DNA of 64,000 bases from Polychytrium aggregatum (lineage: Eukaryota > Chytridiomycota > Chytridiomycetes > Polychytriales), in the NCBI RefSeq assembly GCF_025602895.1, contig NW_026516218.1, forward strand, positions 840,127 to 904,126. Reading direction: 5' to 3'. Under the pieces are notes generated by a model. The model did no database searches. It worked only from the letters and a program-made list of their open reading frames with translations, and was not told the DNA's origin. Position numbers and translations under genes: made by a program. This document shows positions 63,907 through 64,000 of the stretch, one piece after another. How positions within the stretch are numbered: position 1 is the first letter of the stretch; every line of letters starts with the position of its first letter.

Positions 63907-64000
63907 TGTTAGAGTCCGAAGGGGACTCAACGGCAAAGAAGAAGTGAGCTCGAAGTGAGCTCAGGGAAGGCAAGGGTAAAGTCCGAAGTGGACTCGGAGA
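63907..64000 (-). repeat. A5 5' LTR, partial
   Basis: Begins TGTTAGAGTCCGAAGGGG and runs off the window. The neighbouring self-primer site lacks one A compared with A2 and A3. Confidence 0.88.

Larger units (their letters stand above)
36126..64000 (-). mobile_element. A4: outermost Ty3 chromovirus copy, split by nested insertions, right end outside window
   Basis: Visible parts are the 3' LTR (36126-36915), the pol tail (36916-37016) and pol from reverse transcriptase to chromodomain (49849-52372). A3 interrupts it after 37016, with CATTG on both sides, and A5 interrupts it after 52372. Its protease, gag and 5' LTR should lie beyond 64000, after the end of A5. The 5 bp left of the LTR are AAACC. 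Confidence 0.82.
52373..64000 (-). mobile_element. A5: Ty3 chromovirus (-) inserted in A4 and containing element B
   Basis: 3' LTR 52373-53163, internal 53164-55500 and 61422-63906, 5' LTR from 63907 past the window end. The 5 bp before it, GTAGC, should recur after its 5' LTR. B is inserted in its reverse transcriptase region. Confidence 0.86.

Overview
The window is eukaryotic, GC-rich, and most likely from a zoosporic (chytrid-like) fungus. Genes have short GT-AG introns and TATA boxes at -30 to -110, and the content includes a secreted GH19 chitinase with chitin-binding modules, an adenylation-carrier-reductase enzyme, a NACHT/WD40 protein, Sel1-repeat proteins, a Fanzor nuclease and chromodomain Ty3 retrotransposons. 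The assignment to chytrids is inference; no rRNA or species marker is present.

Region 1 (1-13 kb) is mostly ordinary genes: a thioredoxin first exon running off the left edge (-), a homeodomain protein (+, 1868-3487), an IAH1-type GDSL esterase (+, 3943-4965, one intron), a deletion relic of a Fanzor transposon (5084-5331), a GH19 chitinase (+, 6008-7861), and a multi-exon adenylate-forming reductase (-, 8331-12822) whose introns are filled with simple repeats. A Sel1-repeat gene lies at 14844-16001 (-).

Region 2 (16.4-21.5 kb) holds a transposase relic, a G/T-rich low-complexity tract with a telomere-like array, and a complete 3,655-bp Tc1/IS630-type transposon (17818-21472). It has 26-nt terminal inverted repeats and a TA target duplication. 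It carries an intact 899-aa Fanzor (TnpB-like RNA-guided nuclease homologue) downstream of a broken DDE transposase.

Region 3 (22.5-28.1 kb) is one eight-exon gene on the minus strand. Spliced in phase it encodes SAM-SAM-TIR-NACHT-WD40: a SARM1-like SAM-SAM-TIR module fused to a fungal NLR core, with ten WD40 repeats that are nearly identical except at a few positions. This and the Fanzor transposon are the two most interesting systems in the window.

Region 4 (28.4-36.1 kb) is a cluster of two lineage-specific families: proteins with a shared F-box-like N-terminal domain, some with Sel1 repeats, and Cys/His-rich proteins with repeated C...C...CxxH modules. One member of each is damaged by, or adjacent to, retroelement sequence. 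A 139-bp tandem repeat lies between them.

Region 5 (36.1-64 kb) is a nested stack of Ty3 chromoviruses. Family A (LTR about 791 bp) has four copies here, called A2 to A5. A4 (-) is the outermost and oldest; A3 (-) is inserted in A4; A2 (+) is inserted in the 3' LTR of A3; A5 (-) is inserted in A4. Family B (385-bp LTRs, intact gag and pol) is inserted in A5. Exact 5-bp target duplications prove A3, A2 and B. Both families carry a self-priming primer-binding site complementary to the predicted 5' end of their own RNA, and a -1 frameshift cassette between gag and pol. Many single-base indels in the A copies may be assembly errors.
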